Shown: positions 32,082-33,151 of the stretch, piece after piece
How the letters are laid out: every line of letters starts with the position of its first letter
Position numbering within the stretch: the first letter of the stretch is position 1
Assembly (NCBI RefSeq): GCF_000006405.1
Contig: NW_003214508.1
Location: forward strand, 1,322,185-1,355,335
Length of the DNA: 33,151 bases
Direction: 5' to 3'
Origin: Perkinsus marinus ATCC 50983
Taxonomy: Eukaryota > Perkinsozoa > Perkinsida > Perkinsidae
Translations under genes and position numbers: made by a program
The notes under the pieces: generated by a model
The model's database searches: none
Seen by the model: only the letters and a program-made list of their open reading frames with translations
Told to the model about the DNA's origin: nothing

Positions 32082-32608
32082 GAAACATGCGTGCACCGCA
32101 AAACTGGCAACTAGAATCCATGGCTCCACAGGTATGAGCAACCGGAAGGAGCGCCGACTCGGGTTGTAGTCGTGAATAAAAGTAGACTGACCGCGATTTG
32201 ACCCGGGGTCGCCTGTATAGTAGTGCACATCATACTCTGTTTGAACTACTACAACGCAGAATCCTTTGAAGCTGCAAAGCACCTCGCTCATCGCAGTCCC
32301 ACCCACTTGTCGACGTCGACAATCCCGCCCTTGGGCCATGAGATGATCCGTGATACCGCGAGGTCCCGATGGAGAGTGGAGCCATGATCTCTGCCATCAG
32401 CAGATCCACAATCATCCAACTCACCAAGGGACCTGCCTCACCCAACAAGGGATCCGGATCATCCATGGGATGATGGGGGCACAGTAACACACTACCGCTG
32501 AGATGAGGAATTCCTGAACGATCTAGATCTGCTTCTACTTTCTGCTAACACAAGAGAGCTGTTGGGCTGAATCAGCCCACCTTCTACTGCTATCAGATAG
32601 CTCTGCCA
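32082..32608. other. gap right of the element, with a tRNA-like remnant
   Basis: Short overlapping minus-strand frames (32339-32049, 32490-32230) are not gene-like. Part of one translation (DPGSNRG) is what tRNA-like DNA typically yields when translated. A small inverted repeat GGGCTGAATCAGCCC lies near 32565-32579. Confidence 0.35.
32185..32230 (-). repeat. tRNA-like 3'-half remnant
   Basis: The minus strand reads ACTATACAGGCGACCCC then GGGTCAAATCGC, resembling an anticodon loop and the T-arm/B box of a tRNA. The T stem is broken by mismatches and no acceptor stem was found, so it is at most a SINE head or pseudogene remnant. Confidence 0.3.
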
Positions 32609-32962
32609 TCAAATCAATTGCATACGGCGCAACCATGCCCGTGCTGGATCAGGCATCGTCTGCAGCTGCTGGCCCCTCCTGAGCCAATGATTCGCGACGT
32701 TTTTCGAAGTTGACACCATCTGCGGCCAGCCCTCGCTCTCCGTCTCTTCGGGGTGTGGGAAGTCCCAGCACCGATGAGTCGGACCGTATTCGGAAGCGCC
32801 CATCTCACACCTGCCGCAGCTGTTCGTTCGCCTGCAGACCGATGCCAGTGCCTCTTCGATGTATATGTCGACGCACGACGAGTCTTTAGACTCGTCCAAA
32901 CGCTTCCGTCGCAGACTGTGCATGCAGAAAGCGGTCGGCCCACGAATCCCTGCCATCTCCAA
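32609..32962 (-). CDS. possible coding segment, unrecognised (about 117 codons)
   Basis: An open minus-strand frame that is GC-richer than its surroundings. It encodes DSSCVDIYIEEALASVCRR, HRCWDFPHPEETESEGWPQ and a terminal basic segment NHWLRRGQQL...AWLRRMQLI. The amino-acid mix is protein-like, with acidic and Trp-containing segments. A second frame (33039-32614) overlaps it completely and is Arg/Cys-rich, as shadows often are. No family is recognised and the true start may lie in an exon beyond the window edge. It could also be a fragment of a dispersed repeat. Confidence 0.25.
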   Translation of the reverse strand: MEMAGIRGPTAFCMHSLRRKRLDESKDSSCVDIYIEEALASVCRRTNSCGRCEMGASEYGPTHRCWDFPHPEETESEGWPQMVSTSKNVANHWLRRGQQLQTMPDPARAWLRRMQLI

Positions 32963-33151
32963 GTTCTCTTCGTAACCACTCTCGTGAAGTTGACTTCCGC
33001 AGAAGTTGGCCTAGAGCATCGACTACACCTTTTAAACATCTAGTTCGTTTTTGGAACCATCAATTCCGTCGGGACGCGCGAAGTTGGAGGTACGAATCCG
33101 AAACGGGAAGATCATATTCATAATTAGAACTTTCAACTTCGTCATAGAACA

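Noticed and set aside
32614-33039. 141-codon Arg/Cys-rich minus-strand frame at the right edge
   Set aside because: It overlaps the less basic frame 32609-32962 completely, and its composition is typical of an off-frame translation of GC-rich DNA.

Overview
The window looks like nuclear DNA of a protist. It is gene-dense, genes are split by many very short GT-AG introns (mostly 41-60 nt), and intergenic gaps are a few hundred bases. The best guess is an alveolate of the Perkinsus kind. This is inferred from the tiny introns, the type II NADH dehydrogenase, a possible AG trans-splice acceptor close upstream of several start codons, and general gene style. No species-level marker was recognised.

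Bases 1-18785 hold a head-to-tail array of at least seven paralogous membrane proteins on the + strand (one cut by the window start, six whole). Each is about 770-850 residues and has a duplicated architecture: a hydrophobic block, a soluble helical block, then both again. This and the arginine/glycine-rich signature between membrane helices match the FUSC / aromatic acid exporter-like superfamily (bacterial YccS and AaeB, fungal and plant relatives). Five whole copies share two phase-0 introns at the same places. The sixth (16419-18785) has the first intron but not the second. Two sequence groups plus one divergent copy are interleaved, so the array grew by repeated tandem duplication.

Bases 19166-22312 hold two more + strand genes: a 16-exon type II NADH:quinone oxidoreductase with an inserted EF-hand (532 residues), and a small protein (173 residues) with a predicted myristoyl/palmitoyl N-terminus and a p97/VCP-interacting motif, like animal SVIP.

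Bases 22779-24980 hold a divergent pair of ribosomal protein genes, RPS7 (minus) and RPL5 (plus). The coding part of RPL5 exon 1 is probably just the ATG. A tRNA-Met(CAT) gene follows on the minus strand at 25537-25609, and a 16-exon CTP synthase (625 residues) on the minus strand at 25962-28752. An unrecognised 273-residue protein is at 29475-30296 (minus).

From about 30.3 kb the window is gene-poor. It contains a 1133-bp non-autonomous DNA-transposon-like element (30946-32078) with 12-bp perfect terminal inverted repeats, a CAT target duplication and arms packed with CTTAAG palindromes. It carries tRNA-like (SINE-like) modules and a long hairpin. The last kilobase has one more tRNA-like remnant and an uncertain ORF. 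Exon models were built by eye from reading frame, splice signals, paralogue alignment and remembered family sequences. All listed exon phases and lengths were checked for consistency.
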